The notes beneath the pieces are model-generated. The model was not told where the DNA came from. It did not search any database and saw nothing but the letters and a program-made list of their open reading frames with translations. The position numbers were made by a program, and so were the translations under genes. From the NCBI RefSeq assembly GCF_011759385.1, contig NZ_JAARLY010000006.1, forward strand, positions 233,372 through 297,371: a stretch of 64,000 bases of DNA, given 5' to 3'. This document shows, one piece after another, positions 9,401 to 17,046 of this stretch (positions within the stretch are counted from its first letter, which is position 1; each line of letters opens with the position of its first letter). The DNA is from Oleiagrimonas sp. C23AA (lineage in GTDB: Bacteria; Pseudomonadota; Gammaproteobacteria; Xanthomonadales; Rhodanobacteraceae).

Positions 9401-9615
9401 TCGATGGGGCTCTGGTCGTCGGCCTTGGCGCGCACGCGCTTGACGATGTCACGGGCCCGCTCGACCACGCGACGGCGATCGTTGGGGCCGAACGAAGCCT
9501 GATCGAGCAGCTCGTGCACGGCCTCGGTCTCGTCGCGCAACCAGGCGGCGGTGATGTGTTGGCGAGCGCCGCTGGGTGCCGGCGGCAATTCTGGGCTGAG
9601 TATCGCTTGATTCAC
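6463..9615 (-). CDS. putA: Bifunctional proline dehydrogenase / L-glutamate-gamma-semialdehyde dehydrogenase
   Basis: A 1050-residue PutA. It oxidises proline to P5C with FAD and then, after hydrolysis and channelling, oxidises glutamate semialdehyde to glutamate with NAD+; it is peripherally membrane-associated. Residues about 30-150 are the helical arm, and 180-500 the FAD beta/alpha barrel (e.g. SVDAEESERLEIS and LVKGAYWDSEIKRAQ). The aldehyde dehydrogenase half spans about 560-1030, with the ETGGQNA motif and catalytic Cys839 in AGQRCSA. There is no N-terminal ribbon-helix-helix, so unlike the 1320-aa E. coli protein it should not repress its own gene. The length suits a type A PutA. No proline permease gene is adjacent. 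Confidence 0.97.
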   Translation of the reverse strand: MNQAILSPELPPAPSGARQHITAAWLRDETEAVHELLDQASFGPNDRRRVVERARDIVKRVRAKADDQSPIEAFMRQYDLSSEEGILLMCVAEALLRIPDALTTDRLIRDKLGNADWRRHMGSSTSMFVNASTWGLMITGRLVHVRDKATVHDDGTLHSLIRRFGEPVVRRAVRQAMRILGVQFVMGQTIEEALKRSHEKENRAYRYSFDMLGEAAITQQAADDFMQAYRDAIDAIGKHSKGESLVDGPSISVKLSALHPRYEHIKRDRVHQELTPKLLELAQRAKAAGIALSVDAEESERLEISLEVIGKVYEDPSLDGWDGFGIVVQAYQKRAPFVIDWVAEQARRVGRRWHMRLVKGAYWDSEIKRAQEQGLPGYPVYTRKPNTDVSYLACARRMFEAGEELIYPQFATHNAHTISALYEMANGRPYEYQRLHGMGSDLYNEVIGEKHLNIPCRVYAPVGSHEELLPYLVRRLLENGANTSFVNLILNPRIAISDLVADPCLTVRAFDSIPHPRIPMPATLYGDLRKNSMGINFANDNELRSLAEAVNKEAGPWNAEPLVPGAKSEGDWIDATDPSDRRRHIGKWLAADEATVKKSLENALACHGEWDRRGAEERAQILEKAADLLEERRARFVAMCVREAGKSLSASIAEVREAEDFLRYYATMARRLMGKPEKLPGPTGETNTLTLHGRGVFVCISPWNFPLAIFTGQISAALVSGNAVIAKPAEQTAIIGYEMAKLLHDAGVPKDVLQFVPGDGATVGANLTKDERIAGVAFTGSTGTAHAINRSLAARETSIAALIAETGGQNAMVADSSALPEQLVKDVIYSAFDSAGQRCSATRVLFLQEEVADRVLEMLAGAVKELKVGDPGLLSTDVGPVIDNDAMKMLVDHAERMDKEAKLVCKATLTGDTDHGTFFEPRVYEVDKLSDVGGEVFGPVLHVVRYKASELDKMLKEINDTGYGLTLGIHSRVEDTAEYISERIQVGNSYVNRNQIGAVVGVQPFGGEGLSGTGPKAGGPHYLLRFITERVLTVNTTAAGGNASLLTLSA

Positions 9616-9823
9616 GGAGGGGCGGCTCTCAGGAGTGGGGACAATTGGCCGGCATTGTAGGGGCGCGCGAGCGGCGGGGCGATAGGGTGCCGTCGGGCGA
9701 GTTCATGAAGGTGTCGCGGGGGTGAACCCGATGCGGCATGTTGCCGCACATATTCAATACGGACGCGCATGCACGAAGCGGCGCTGATGGTGCGAGAAAG
9801 CGTGGCATCGCGCCGCGGATCAG

Positions 9824-9853
9824 TTGCCCGCCTGGCGTTGCAAGAACTATGAT
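9824..9853 (+). promoter_or_regulatory. Candidate sigma-70 promoter of the DUF2244-cox operon
   Basis: TTGCCC (9824-9829) and TATGAT (9848-9853) are separated by 18 bases and end 28 bases before the chosen DUF2244 start. It is the best promoter match in the putA-DUF2244 intergenic region. Its position argues against the earlier in-frame ATG at 9849. Confidence 0.5.
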
Positions 9854-9881
9854 TGCCAAGTTGCAGGCATGCCGTGATGTC

Positions 9882-10394
9882 ATGATCGTGCTCGAACCTG
9901 CCGCCGCTGGAGCCTCCTGCGTGACGATGTGGCTACGTCCAAATCGTTCGTTGAGTTATCGTGGGCTCAAGTGCTGGATCGGCGCGCTGGTCGGCGTGGT
10001 GCTCACTGTCGGTGTGCTGGGTGCTCATCAGGGGAACGTGTTCGCTCCCGTGTTTGCGCTGGCCGAGTCGGTGGCGCTGGTGGTGTCGCTGGGCGTGGTG
10101 TGGCGTTCGGGTGAGCGCGGGCAACGCATCACGGTGGATACACGCCAGGTCGAGGTGGAGTTTCTGCCAGGGCATGCCCGCACGTGTTTCCAGTCGTACT
10201 GGGTGCGCGTGCAGATGCTTCCCGGGCATCCGCACCGGCGCTTGATGCTCGCATCACACGGGCGTGAGCTGGAGGTCGGGGCGTTCCTGGTCGAGGATGA
10301 GCGCACCGAGCTGTCGAACAAATTGAAGAACCTGCTGGTGGAATTGACCCGCTACCAGCCGAATCAAGTCCAATCATTCCAGGGTGCAAGATGA
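9882..10394 (+). CDS. DUF2244 membrane protein, first gene of the cytochrome oxidase operon
   Basis: A 170-residue DUF2244 protein. After a short N-terminus (MIVLEPAAAG) comes the family motif LRPNRSLSYRG. Two hydrophobic helices follow (about residues 30-50 and 58-75, GALVGVVLTVGVLGAH and VFALAESVALVVSLGVVW), then a soluble beta-rich domain. DUF2244 genes are commonly found beside coxB in proteobacteria, and an accessory role in aa3 oxidase biogenesis is suspected but not proven. The stop TGA overlaps the coxB ATG (ATGA at 10391-10394), so translation is coupled. The start at 9882 gives the family's usual N-terminus, although its ribosome-binding site is weak. Confidence 0.8.
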   Translation: MIVLEPAAAGASCVTMWLRPNRSLSYRGLKCWIGALVGVVLTVGVLGAHQGNVFAPVFALAESVALVVSLGVVWRSGERGQRITVDTRQVEVEFLPGHARTCFQSYWVRVQMLPGHPHRRLMLASHGRELEVGAFLVEDERTELSNKLKNLLVELTRYQPNQVQSFQGAR

Positions 10395-11308
10395 TGAAAC
10401 GTGGCCTCATCAGGCGATCGGCAATGGCAGCGCTGGCGCTGGCTGGTGCGCTGTTCGGCAGCACGGTGTGGGCAAATCCGCACGACTGGCAGCTTTCCAT
10501 GCCGCGCGGTGTCACGCCCATCTCGCACCAGGTGCACGGCTTGTACCTGGCCTCGTTCTGGGTCTGCGTCGGTATCGGCATCGTCGTGTTCGGCGCGATG
10601 ATCTACGCCATGGTGCGCTTTCGCAAATCCAAGGGCGCGGTGGCCGAGAAGTGGAGCCATTCGACCAAGCTCGAGCTGATTTGGACCATCGTTCCGGTGC
10701 TGATCCTGATCGGCCTGGCCTGGCCGGCCACCCGTGTGCTGGCGCACATGGAGGACACCACCGGTTCGCAGATGACCGTCAAGGTCACCGGCTTCCAGTG
10801 GAAGTGGCGCTACGACTACGTCGACTACAACGGCAAGGCCATCGAGCACGTCGGCTTCATGTCGCGCCTGGCGCACAACAGTGACAAGACCCGCCAGCTC
10901 GACTCCGGGCTGGACCCGTACAAGGTCAAGGCCGCCGACGGCGAGAACGATTACCTGCTCAATGTCGATCACCCGCTGGTGGTGCCGGTGGGCGTGAAGA
11001 TCCGTTTTGCCGTCACCGGCGGCGATGTCATCCACTCCTGGTGGGTACCGCAGCTGGGCTGGAAGATGGATGCCATCCCCGGCATCGTGAACATGGCCTG
11101 GGCCAAGATCGACAAGCCCGGTATCTACCGTGGCCAGTGCGCCGAGCTGTGCGGCCAGGATCACGGCTTCATGCCGATCGTGGTCAAGGCCGTGCCCAAG
11201 GCCCAGTTCGACAAATGGCTGGCCGCCAAGGAGCAGGCCGGCAAGGCCGCCGCGGCGCCGCAGACCGCCAGTGCCTCCATGGGTGCCGCTTCGGCGACCC
11301 AGGGCTAA
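10391..11308 (+). CDS. coxB: Cytochrome c oxidase subunit II
   Basis: A 305-residue subunit II of aa3-type cytochrome c oxidase, carrying the binuclear CuA centre that accepts electrons from cytochrome c. It has an N-terminal signal peptide (ALAGALFGSTVWA), then two transmembrane helices (about 50-75 and 95-117), then the periplasmic cupredoxin domain. CuA ligands are visible as Cys250 and Cys254 in QCAELCGQDHGFM, with His258 and Met261 following and an upstream His in DVIHSWW. The C-terminal 40 residues are an Ala-rich tail. There is no C-terminal heme c domain. It is translationally coupled to DUF2244 and followed by coxA after 33 bases. Confidence 0.97.
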   Translation: MMKRGLIRRSAMAALALAGALFGSTVWANPHDWQLSMPRGVTPISHQVHGLYLASFWVCVGIGIVVFGAMIYAMVRFRKSKGAVAEKWSHSTKLELIWTIVPVLILIGLAWPATRVLAHMEDTTGSQMTVKVTGFQWKWRYDYVDYNGKAIEHVGFMSRLAHNSDKTRQLDSGLDPYKVKAADGENDYLLNVDHPLVVPVGVKIRFAVTGGDVIHSWWVPQLGWKMDAIPGIVNMAWAKIDKPGIYRGQCAELCGQDHGFMPIVVKAVPKAQFDKWLAAKEQAGKAAAAPQTASASMGAASATQG

Positions 11309-11341
11309 CCGATTTCGTTTACAGGCAAGAGGTGTAAGGTC

Positions 11342-12958
11342 ATGGCGCACGCAGCCTCCCAGGACCACCACGACGATCACCACGACAAGCCGACCGGGCT
11401 TCGTCGCTGGGTGATGTCCACCAATCACAAGGACATCGGTACGCTGTACCTGGTGTTCGCGCTGATCATGTTCTTCATCGGCGGCGCCTTCGCGATGGGC
11501 ATCCGCGCCGAGCTGTTCGAGCCCGGCATGCAGTTGATGCAGCCGTATTTCTTCAACGAGCTCACCACCATGCATGCGCTGGTGATGATCTTCGGCGCCA
11601 TCATGCCGGCGTTCGTGGGTCTGGCCAACTGGATGGTCCCGATGATGATCGGGGCGCCGGACATGGCCCTGCCGCGCATGAACAACCTGTCGTTCTGGCT
11701 GCTGCCGTTCGCCTTCACGCTGCTGCTGTCGACCTTCTTCCTGCCGGGCGGCGCGCCCGCCGCGGGCTGGACCATGTATCCGCCGCTGGTGCTGCAGGGC
11801 GGTGATGGCGTGGCCTTCCTGATCTTCTTCGTGCATCTGTCGGGTATCAGCTCGATCATGGGCGCGATCAACATCATCGCCACCATCCTCAACATGCGTG
11901 CCCCGGGCATGGACCTGTTGAAGATGCCGATCTTCGTCTGGACCTGGCTGATCACGGCGTTCCTGCTGATCGCGGTGATGCCGGTGCTGGCCGGTGCGGT
12001 GACCATGCTGCTGACCGACAAGTACTTCGGCACCAGCTTCTTCAACGCCGCAGGCGGTGGTGACCCGGTGCTGTACCAGCATATCTTCTGGTTCTTCGGG
12101 CACCCCGAGGTCTACATCATGATCTTGCCGGCTTTCGGCATCATCTCGGAGGTCATTCCCACCTTCAGCCGCAAGCCGCTGTTCGGCTACAAGGCCATGG
12201 TCTACGCCACCGCGTCGATCGCCTTCCTGTCGTTCATCGTCTGGGCCCACCACATGTTCACCGTGGGCATGCCGCTGGGCGGCGAACTGTTCTTCATGTA
12301 CGCGACGATGGTGATCGCGGTGCCGACCGGCGTGAAGGTGTTCAACTGGGTCACCACCATGTGGAAGGGCTCGTTGACGTTCGAAACGCCAATGCTGTTC
12401 GCCGTGGCGTTCGTGATCCTGTTCACCATCGGTGGCTTCTCCGGCGTGATGCTGGCACTGGCCCCGGCTGACTTCCAGTACCAGGACAGCTACTTCGTGG
12501 TGGCGCACTTCCACTACGTGCTGGTGACCGGCGCGGCGTTCGCGATCATGGCCGGTGTGTATTACTGGCTGCCCAAGTGGACCGGGCGCATGTACAGCGA
12601 AACGCTGGGCAAGTGGCACTTCTGGCTGAGCGTGATCTCGGTGAACGTGTTGTTCTTCCCGCAGCACTTCCTGGGCCTGGCCGGCATGCCGCGCCGCATC
12701 CCCGACTACAACGTGGCCTTCGCCAGCTTCAACATGATCAGCTCGATTGGCGGCTTCGTGTTCGGCGCCAGCCAGCTGGTGTTCGTGGCGGTGATCGTGC
12801 ACAGCGTGTTCTTTGCCAAGAAGAAGGCGGCCGATCGCGTCTGGGAAGGCGCGCGTGGTCTGGAATGGACGCTGCCTTCGCCGCCGCCGTTCCACTCGTT
12901 CACCACGCCGCCGGTCATCGATGACAGCCAGCTGGCGCACGGCGACGTGTCCCACTGA
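11342..12958 (+). CDS. coxA: Cytochrome c oxidase subunit I
   Basis: A 538-residue catalytic subunit with twelve membrane helices that holds heme a and the heme a3/CuB site. A His/Asp-rich N-terminus (DHHDDHHD) precedes the family start [12 protein letters not shown]. The heme a ligand His is in [10 protein letters not shown]. The CuB His is in [14 protein letters not shown], with the Tyr in the same helix, followed by the His pair in WAHHMFTVG. The a3/a ligands are in [10 protein letters not shown]. These are hallmarks of A-family (mitochondrial-type) heme-copper oxidases. A ribosome-binding site GAGGTGTAAGG precedes the ATG. Confidence 0.98.
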   Translation: MAHAASQDHHDDHHDKPTGLRRWVMSTNHKDIGTLYLVFALIMFFIGGAFAMGIRAELFEPGMQLMQPYFFNELTTMHALVMIFGAIMPAFVGLANWMVPMMIGAPDMALPRMNNLSFWLLPFAFTLLLSTFFLPGGAPAAGWTMYPPLVLQGGDGVAFLIFFVHLSGISSIMGAINIIATILNMRAPGMDLLKMPIFVWTWLITAFLLIAVMPVLAGAVTMLLTDKYFGTSFFNAAGGGDPVLYQHIFWFFGHPEVYIMILPAFGIISEVIPTFSRKPLFGYKAMVYATASIAFLSFIVWAHHMFTVGMPLGGELFFMYATMVIAVPTGVKVFNWVTTMWKGSLTFETPMLFAVAFVILFTIGGFSGVMLALAPADFQYQDSYFVVAHFHYVLVTGAAFAIMAGVYYWLPKWTGRMYSETLGKWHFWLSVISVNVLFFPQHFLGLAGMPRRIPDYNVAFASFNMISSIGGFVFGASQLVFVAVIVHSVFFAKKKAADRVWEGARGLEWTLPSPPPFHSFTTPPVIDDSQLAHGDVSH

Positions 12959-12978
12959 GCCGCCCCAAGGCATCATCC

Positions 12979-13113
12979 ATGAGCGAGCAGCGTCATCAGC
13001 ATCCCCAGGGATTCGACCCGGCGGCACGCCGCCGGGGCGTTCGTCTCACCGTCACCATCTGCGTGCTGGTGATCGTGGGGTTGATGACCCTGTTGATTCT
13101 CCAGCACACCTGA
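12979..13113 (+). CDS. 44-aa single-pass membrane peptide between coxA and coxC
   Basis: A small open frame of 44 codons. A polar, His/Arg-rich head of about 22 residues (MSEQRHQHPQ, ending in RRRG) is followed by one hydrophobic helix (LTVTICVLVIVGLMTLLIL). It lies in the operon 20 bases after coxA and 48 before coxC, the slot where many proteobacteria carry ctaG (cox11), whose protein also begins with a short polar head and one membrane helix. It could be a small oxidase assembly or accessory peptide, or the remnant of ctaG after loss of its copper-binding domain. Positive-inside topology and intact codon structure favour a real peptide. I cannot assign a function. Confidence 0.6.
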   Translation: MSEQRHQHPQGFDPAARRRGVRLTVTICVLVIVGLMTLLILQHT

Positions 13114-13161
13114 TTTTCTGCGGGGCCGGAAAGCCCCGAACGCGACACGGGACACCCACGC

Positions 13162-14031
13162 ATGGCTCATCAAAAAGGCGTCTACTTCATCCCGCACAAC
13201 AGTGTGTGGCCGATTGTGGCCGCGGTCAGCCTGTTCACGATGCTGTTCGGCGCCGCGCACTGGTTGAACGACTCGGCCGGCATCGGTCCGCCGATCTTCT
13301 TCTGCGGCCTGGCGCTGGTCATCTTCATGTTCTTCGGCTGGTTCGGATCGGTGATCCGCGAGTCGGTGCATGGCAACTACAACGGCCAGGTGGACACCTC
13401 GTTCCGCATGGGCATGATGTGGTTCATCTTCTCCGAGGTGATGTTCTTCGGCGCCTTCTTCGGCGCGCTGTTCTACGCCCGCATCTTCTCGGTGCCGTGG
13501 CTGGGCGGCGAGGGCCATGGCGCGTTCACCAACTACTTCCTGTGGAAGGGCTATACGTCCTCGTGGCCGACCAACGGTCCGGAAGGTATCGGTGGCGCGT
13601 TCCAGATCATGTCGCCGTGGGGCATCCCGCTGATCAACACGCTGATCCTGCTGACCTCGGGCGTGACCATCACCGTGGCCCATCATGCGCTGAAGGAAGG
13701 CCATCAGACCCGTCTGCTGATCTTCCAGGCCCTGACCGTGCTGCTGGGCGCGTTCTTCCTGTACATGCAGGCGCACGAGTACATCGAGGCCTACACGCAC
13801 TTCAACCTGACGCTGCACAGCGGCATCTATGGCACCACGTTCTTCATGCTGACCGGCTTCCACGGCCTGCACGTGACGCTGGGCACGATCATGCTCATCG
13901 TGATCTGGTTCCGCTGCAAGAAGGGCCACTTCACCAAGGACAATCACTTCGCTTTCGAGGCGGTGGCCTGGTACTGGCATTTCGTCGACGTCGTGTGGCT
14001 GGCGCTGTTCCTGTTCGTGTATATCCTCTGA
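13162..14031 (+). CDS. coxC: Cytochrome c oxidase subunit III
   Basis: A 289-residue subunit III with seven predicted helices. Characteristic segments are the MGMMWFIFSEVMFFGAFFGALFYAR region with its conserved Glu, an HHALKEG helix edge, the EYIEAYTHFNL loop, GTTFFMLTGFHGLHVTLG, and the C-terminal WYWHFVDVVWLALF. The subunit stabilises the core and proton uptake. It is the last gene before a strong terminator, so the first transcription unit runs DUF2244-coxB-coxA-small peptide-coxC. Confidence 0.97.
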   Translation: MAHQKGVYFIPHNSVWPIVAAVSLFTMLFGAAHWLNDSAGIGPPIFFCGLALVIFMFFGWFGSVIRESVHGNYNGQVDTSFRMGMMWFIFSEVMFFGAFFGALFYARIFSVPWLGGEGHGAFTNYFLWKGYTSSWPTNGPEGIGGAFQIMSPWGIPLINTLILLTSGVTITVAHHALKEGHQTRLLIFQALTVLLGAFFLYMQAHEYIEAYTHFNLTLHSGIYGTTFFMLTGFHGLHVTLGTIMLIVIWFRCKKGHFTKDNHFAFEAVAWYWHFVDVVWLALFLFVYIL

Positions 14032-14084
14032 TCCGGGCGTGGCGCGCCCTGTCGGTGCGCGCCACGCTTGTGGCCAGATGCAAG

Positions 14085-14123
14085 ACGGCCCCTGGTCCAA
14101 GACTGGAACAGGGGCCGTTTTCT
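14085..14123 (+). terminator. Rho-independent terminator after coxC
   Basis: ACGGCCCCTG (14085-14094) pairs perfectly with CAGGGGCCGT (14109-14118). An inner TCCA/TGGA stem extends it, and TTTTCTT follows. It lies 54 bases after the coxC stop. Confidence 0.9.
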
Positions 14124-14239
14124 TGTCTGGGCACCGCGCGACAAGCGCGTATCATGGAGCCGGTGAAGGTGCGGCGATTCGCCGACTGGTCAGGCGCCGG
14201 TCACTTGGCGATGATGGCCCGTCCGTTGAGCGCTTGCGC

Positions 14240-14455
14240 TCAGCCGCCCACACCATGCGGGTGCAGCCAGCCCATGGCGATGCCAAGGATGACCATCACG
14301 ATCAGCACCAGCGACAGGCCGATGCGGCGCGTCAGCGCCCAGGCCGTACGCCGCGACTGGCCACGATCGGTCATCATGAAGAACAGTGCCTGGCCAAGAT
14401 TGAACAGCACCACGATCAGCATGATGACCAACGCGACTTTGTAGACGATTTCCAC
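14240..14455 (-). CDS. DUF2909 twin-helix membrane protein
   Basis: A 71-residue protein from a GTG start with AGGA seven bases upstream. Two hydrophobic helices (VALVIMLIVVLFNLGQALFF and LSLVLIVMVILGIAMGWL) flank the conserved cytoplasmic loop DRGQSRRTAWALTRRIG. This is the DUF2909 'twin transmembrane' family, almost always found between coxC and the SURF1 gene. Its role in oxidase biogenesis is unproven. It is encoded opposite to its neighbours, and a longer in-frame ATG at 14512 would run up against the SURF1 start. Confidence 0.85.
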   Translation of the reverse strand: MEIVYKVALVIMLIVVLFNLGQALFFMMTDRGQSRRTAWALTRRIGLSLVLIVMVILGIAMGWLHPHGVGG

Positions 14456-14517
14456 GTGAGAATCCTGATCCGAGTGCCCACATCCAGTATAGCCGTGACC
14501 ATGGGTGGCCACAGGTG

Positions 14518-15252
14518 ATGCGCCTGCGTCGCCCGTCGGTGTTCGCGGTGCTGCTTACCCTCGCCGGCGTAGTGTTATTCATACGGCTGGGCATCTGGCA
14601 ACTCAACCGCGCAGTGGAGAAAGAACAGCTTCTGCGACGCTTTGCCACGGCCAACTCGGCACCCACGGTGCCTTTTTCGAAGGTGGCCGCCGGTGCGCCG
14701 GCGCATGCCTATCCGCACGTGTCGGTGGCCGGTCATTTTCTGCGTCATCATCTTTATGTGATGGACGACCAGGTGCTGGGCGACCGCGTCGGTGTGCAGG
14801 TGTACGCGCCGTTCGTGGTCAGCGGCGGCCAGCGCGTGGTGCTGGTGGGACTGGGGTTCCTGCCACGTGGAGGCAGTGGCAAGACGCTGCCATACATACC
14901 GCCGCTGCCGGACCACCGCATGACCCTGCACGGCCTGTACGTGCCGCCGCCGGCGCCGGCCCTGCGCATGGGGGGTAATCGCCTGCCGGATCAGAAACAG
15001 TGGCCCAAGACCATGATCTACATGGATCTTGGCGATATTTCCAAGGATCTTGGGCACCCCCTTTATCCGCGCCGGCTGTTGCTTGATCCCGATCCGGCGC
15101 AGCCGTACGTACGCAAGTGGACGCCCGGTGTGATGCCGCCGGCCCGGCATCGCGGTTACGCCTTCCAGTGGTTCTCTTTTGCCGCCGCTGCGGTGGCGAT
15201 CTTTGTGATTTTGCACCGTCGACGCGACCCCAAGGACGCTTCCAAGTCATGA
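14518..15252 (+). CDS. SURF1-family cytochrome oxidase assembly protein
   Basis: A 244-residue SURF1 (Shy1) protein. The N-terminal helix VFAVLLTLAGVVLFIRLGIWQLNRA contains the family motif LG-WQL-R. The C-terminal helix is WFSFAAAAVAIFVIL, preceded by the motif RHRGYAFQWF. The loop between them is periplasmic. SURF1 helps insert heme a into subunit I. A GTG lies directly before the ATG and is an equally possible start. The stop overlaps the next gene's ATG (ATGA at 15249-15252), so this is a translationally coupled assembly operon. Confidence 0.93.
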   Translation: MRLRRPSVFAVLLTLAGVVLFIRLGIWQLNRAVEKEQLLRRFATANSAPTVPFSKVAAGAPAHAYPHVSVAGHFLRHHLYVMDDQVLGDRVGVQVYAPFVVSGGQRVVLVGLGFLPRGGSGKTLPYIPPLPDHRMTLHGLYVPPPAPALRMGGNRLPDQKQWPKTMIYMDLGDISKDLGHPLYPRRLLLDPDPAQPYVRKWTPGVMPPARHRGYAFQWFSFAAAAVAIFVILHRRRDPKDASKS

Positions 15253-15818
15253 ACGCTCCCACGCCGACCACCCCCGTGACACAACGCAATCGCCGCAAGC
15301 TGCTGCTGGTGGCGCTGGTCTTTCTGGCGCCGGCGATCATTGCCGTGGCGCTCGGTGAGCTGGGCTGGCGCCCGGGCACGCAGAGTTTTGGCCAGCCGGT
15401 GACGCCGCAGCGCAATTTCAAATCCGTGCGTGTCGACATGGCCAAAGGCGGCACCTGGGCATGGCGCGCCAAGACGCCGCAGATGACGCTGCTGGCGCTA
15501 CCGGGTACCAGCTGTGCCGAGGCTTGTTTGCGTCAGCTGGCGCTGATGCGCAATGCGCGCGTGGCGCTCAACACCAAGTCCGGCCATGTGCGCCTGCTGT
15601 ATTTGGGCTCGCCACCGACAGTGGCTGGCGCCAGCGACGTGATGCCGGCCTGGCAGATTGGACGCGATGCCAACGATGCACTGGCCAGCTTCCGCCCCAA
15701 GGGCGCGGACACGGTCGCCGCGCTGCTGGTCGAATCCAATGGCACGGCGCTGACCTACTATCCGGCCGGTTTTGACGCCAACGGGTTGCTCAAGGATCTC
15801 AAGAAGGTATTGCGTTGA
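15249..15818 (+). CDS. Membrane-anchored CxxxC protein of the oxidase assembly operon (Sco-like candidate)
   Basis: A 189-residue protein with a polar N-terminus, one helix (LLLVALVFLAPAIIAVALG) and a periplasmic domain of about 140 residues. The domain carries the motif LPGTSCAEACLRQLAL, a CxxxC pair spaced as in the copper-binding site of SCO1/SenC. A thioredoxin-like pattern follows: LLYLG further on, and a C-terminal GFDANGLLKDLKKVL helix. Uncharacterised proteins of this type sit between SURF1 and ctaA genes in many proteobacteria. A copper-chaperone or thiol-reductase role for CuA/CuB is inference from the motif and position. No distal Sco-type His is obvious. Its TGA overlaps the ctaA start. 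Confidence 0.65.
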   Translation: MNAPTPTTPVTQRNRRKLLLVALVFLAPAIIAVALGELGWRPGTQSFGQPVTPQRNFKSVRVDMAKGGTWAWRAKTPQMTLLALPGTSCAEACLRQLALMRNARVALNTKSGHVRLLYLGSPPTVAGASDVMPAWQIGRDANDALASFRPKGADTVAALLVESNGTALTYYPAGFDANGLLKDLKKVLR

Positions 15819-16969
15819 TGGCTCGCAAGAAGATGTCGCTGGCGGCGAAGCTGGCCTGGTTCGCCGCTGCGTTCGCGTTCTGCGTGGTGATGTTCGGTGC
15901 CTTTGTGCGTCTGTCCAATGCCGGACTTTCCTGCCCGGACTGGCCGACCTGCTATGGCCAGGTCACCTGGCCCGATCACGCCCACGCCATCGCCCAGGCC
16001 GATGCCGCCTTCCCGCACCGGCCGGTGGAACCGGGCAAGCCCTGGCGCGAGCAATTCCATCGCATGATCGCGGGTACGTTAGGCGTGATGGTGCTGGTGT
16101 TGGCGCTGATCGCAGTGTGGCGAAAGCGCTGGGCGCGCTGGACGGTAGTGGGCGCGGCGGTGGCGGCCGCCTGTGGCGTAGGCCTTTACATGGGCGGCGA
16201 GCGCATCGTTTCCTCGTTGCTGGCGGCGCTGGCAATCGCCTTGCCGTTGTTCGTCGCCGCGCGATTGCAACGCACGCCACCGTGGCGGGTGGCGGTGATC
16301 GCGCTGGCTTTGATCATCTTCCAGGCCATGCTGGGCATGTGGACGGTCACGCTGCTGCTCAAGCCGATCGTGGTGACAGGCCATCTGCTGGGCGGCATGA
16401 CCACCTTCGCGCTGCTGGCCTACGTGGCGCTGCGCCTCACGCCCATCGGTGCGCCGGATGACCAGCATCGTCGCCTGCGCCGTTTTATCGCCGTGGGCAT
16501 CGTGTTGCTGGCCTGCCAGATTTTCCTCGGCGGCTGGACCTCGTCCAATTACGCGGCGCTGGCCTGTGGCTACGGCAACGCGGCGTTCCCCGAATGCATG
16601 GGGCAATGGTGGCCGCAGACCAACTTCCATCAGGGCTTCGTGCTGTGGCGCGGGATTGGCGTCAACTACGAAGGTGGCGTGCTTGATCCAGCCGCGCGCA
16701 CGGCGATCCAGATGGCGCACCGCATCGGCGCGCTGGTGGTGTTCTGCTACCTGGGCTGGCTGTCGCACAAGGTGGCGCGTGCCGGCTTGCGCACCTTTGC
16801 CTGGGGCATCGCCGTAACGTTGCTGGCACAGGTCGCGCTGGGTATCTCCAATGTGCATTTTGGCCTGCCGCTGCCGGTGGCCACCGCGCACAACGGCATG
16901 GCCGCGCTGCTGCTGTTCAGTCTGCTGGCGACACTGGCGCGCACCCAGCGCCGGCTCCAAGTGTCGTAA
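15818..16969 (+). CDS. ctaA: Heme A synthase (COX15/CtaA family)
   Basis: A 383-residue integral membrane protein that oxidises the C8 methyl of heme O to the formyl of heme A. Eight helices in two similar halves are visible, with heme-ligand histidines in EQFHRMIAG, TGHLLGG, MAHRIGAL and TAHNGMAAL. Two Cys pairs (SCPDWPTC and ACGYGNAAFPEC) lie in periplasmic loops; such disulfides occur in one CtaA class. The ATG at 15818 overlaps the preceding stop (TGATG), so it is coupled to the CxxxC gene. Confidence 0.95.
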   Translation: MARKKMSLAAKLAWFAAAFAFCVVMFGAFVRLSNAGLSCPDWPTCYGQVTWPDHAHAIAQADAAFPHRPVEPGKPWREQFHRMIAGTLGVMVLVLALIAVWRKRWARWTVVGAAVAAACGVGLYMGGERIVSSLLAALAIALPLFVAARLQRTPPWRVAVIALALIIFQAMLGMWTVTLLLKPIVVTGHLLGGMTTFALLAYVALRLTPIGAPDDQHRRLRRFIAVGIVLLACQIFLGGWTSSNYAALACGYGNAAFPECMGQWWPQTNFHQGFVLWRGIGVNYEGGVLDPAARTAIQMAHRIGALVVFCYLGWLSHKVARAGLRTFAWGIAVTLLAQVALGISNVHFGLPLPVATAHNGMAALLLFSLLATLARTQRRLQVS

Positions 16970-16993
16970 ACTATACGGCCACCTGAAATTTTC

Positions 16994-17027
16994 GCGTGGC
17001 TCCCGCGCATTGCGCCGGGAGCCACGC
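16994..17027 (+). repeat. Strong hairpin between ctaA and ctaB
   Basis: GCGTGGCTCCCG (16994-17005) pairs perfectly over twelve bases with CGGGAGCCACGC (17016-17027) around a ten-base loop. It is followed only by GTTTGTTG, a poor T-run, and lies 20 bases before the ctaB start. It may be a weak terminator or an mRNA processing site that lowers ctaB expression relative to ctaA. Confidence 0.55.
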
Positions 17028-17046
17028 CGTTTGTTGAGAGTTGTTT

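Noticed and set aside
6553..9660. 1035-codon open frame antisense to putA
   Set aside because: It mirrors the GC-biased codon use of putA, has no domain I recognise and no ribosome-binding site; similar antisense frames cover coxA-coxB (10364-13027), the CPA1 antiporter (27893-29911) and the M3 peptidase (58839-61253).
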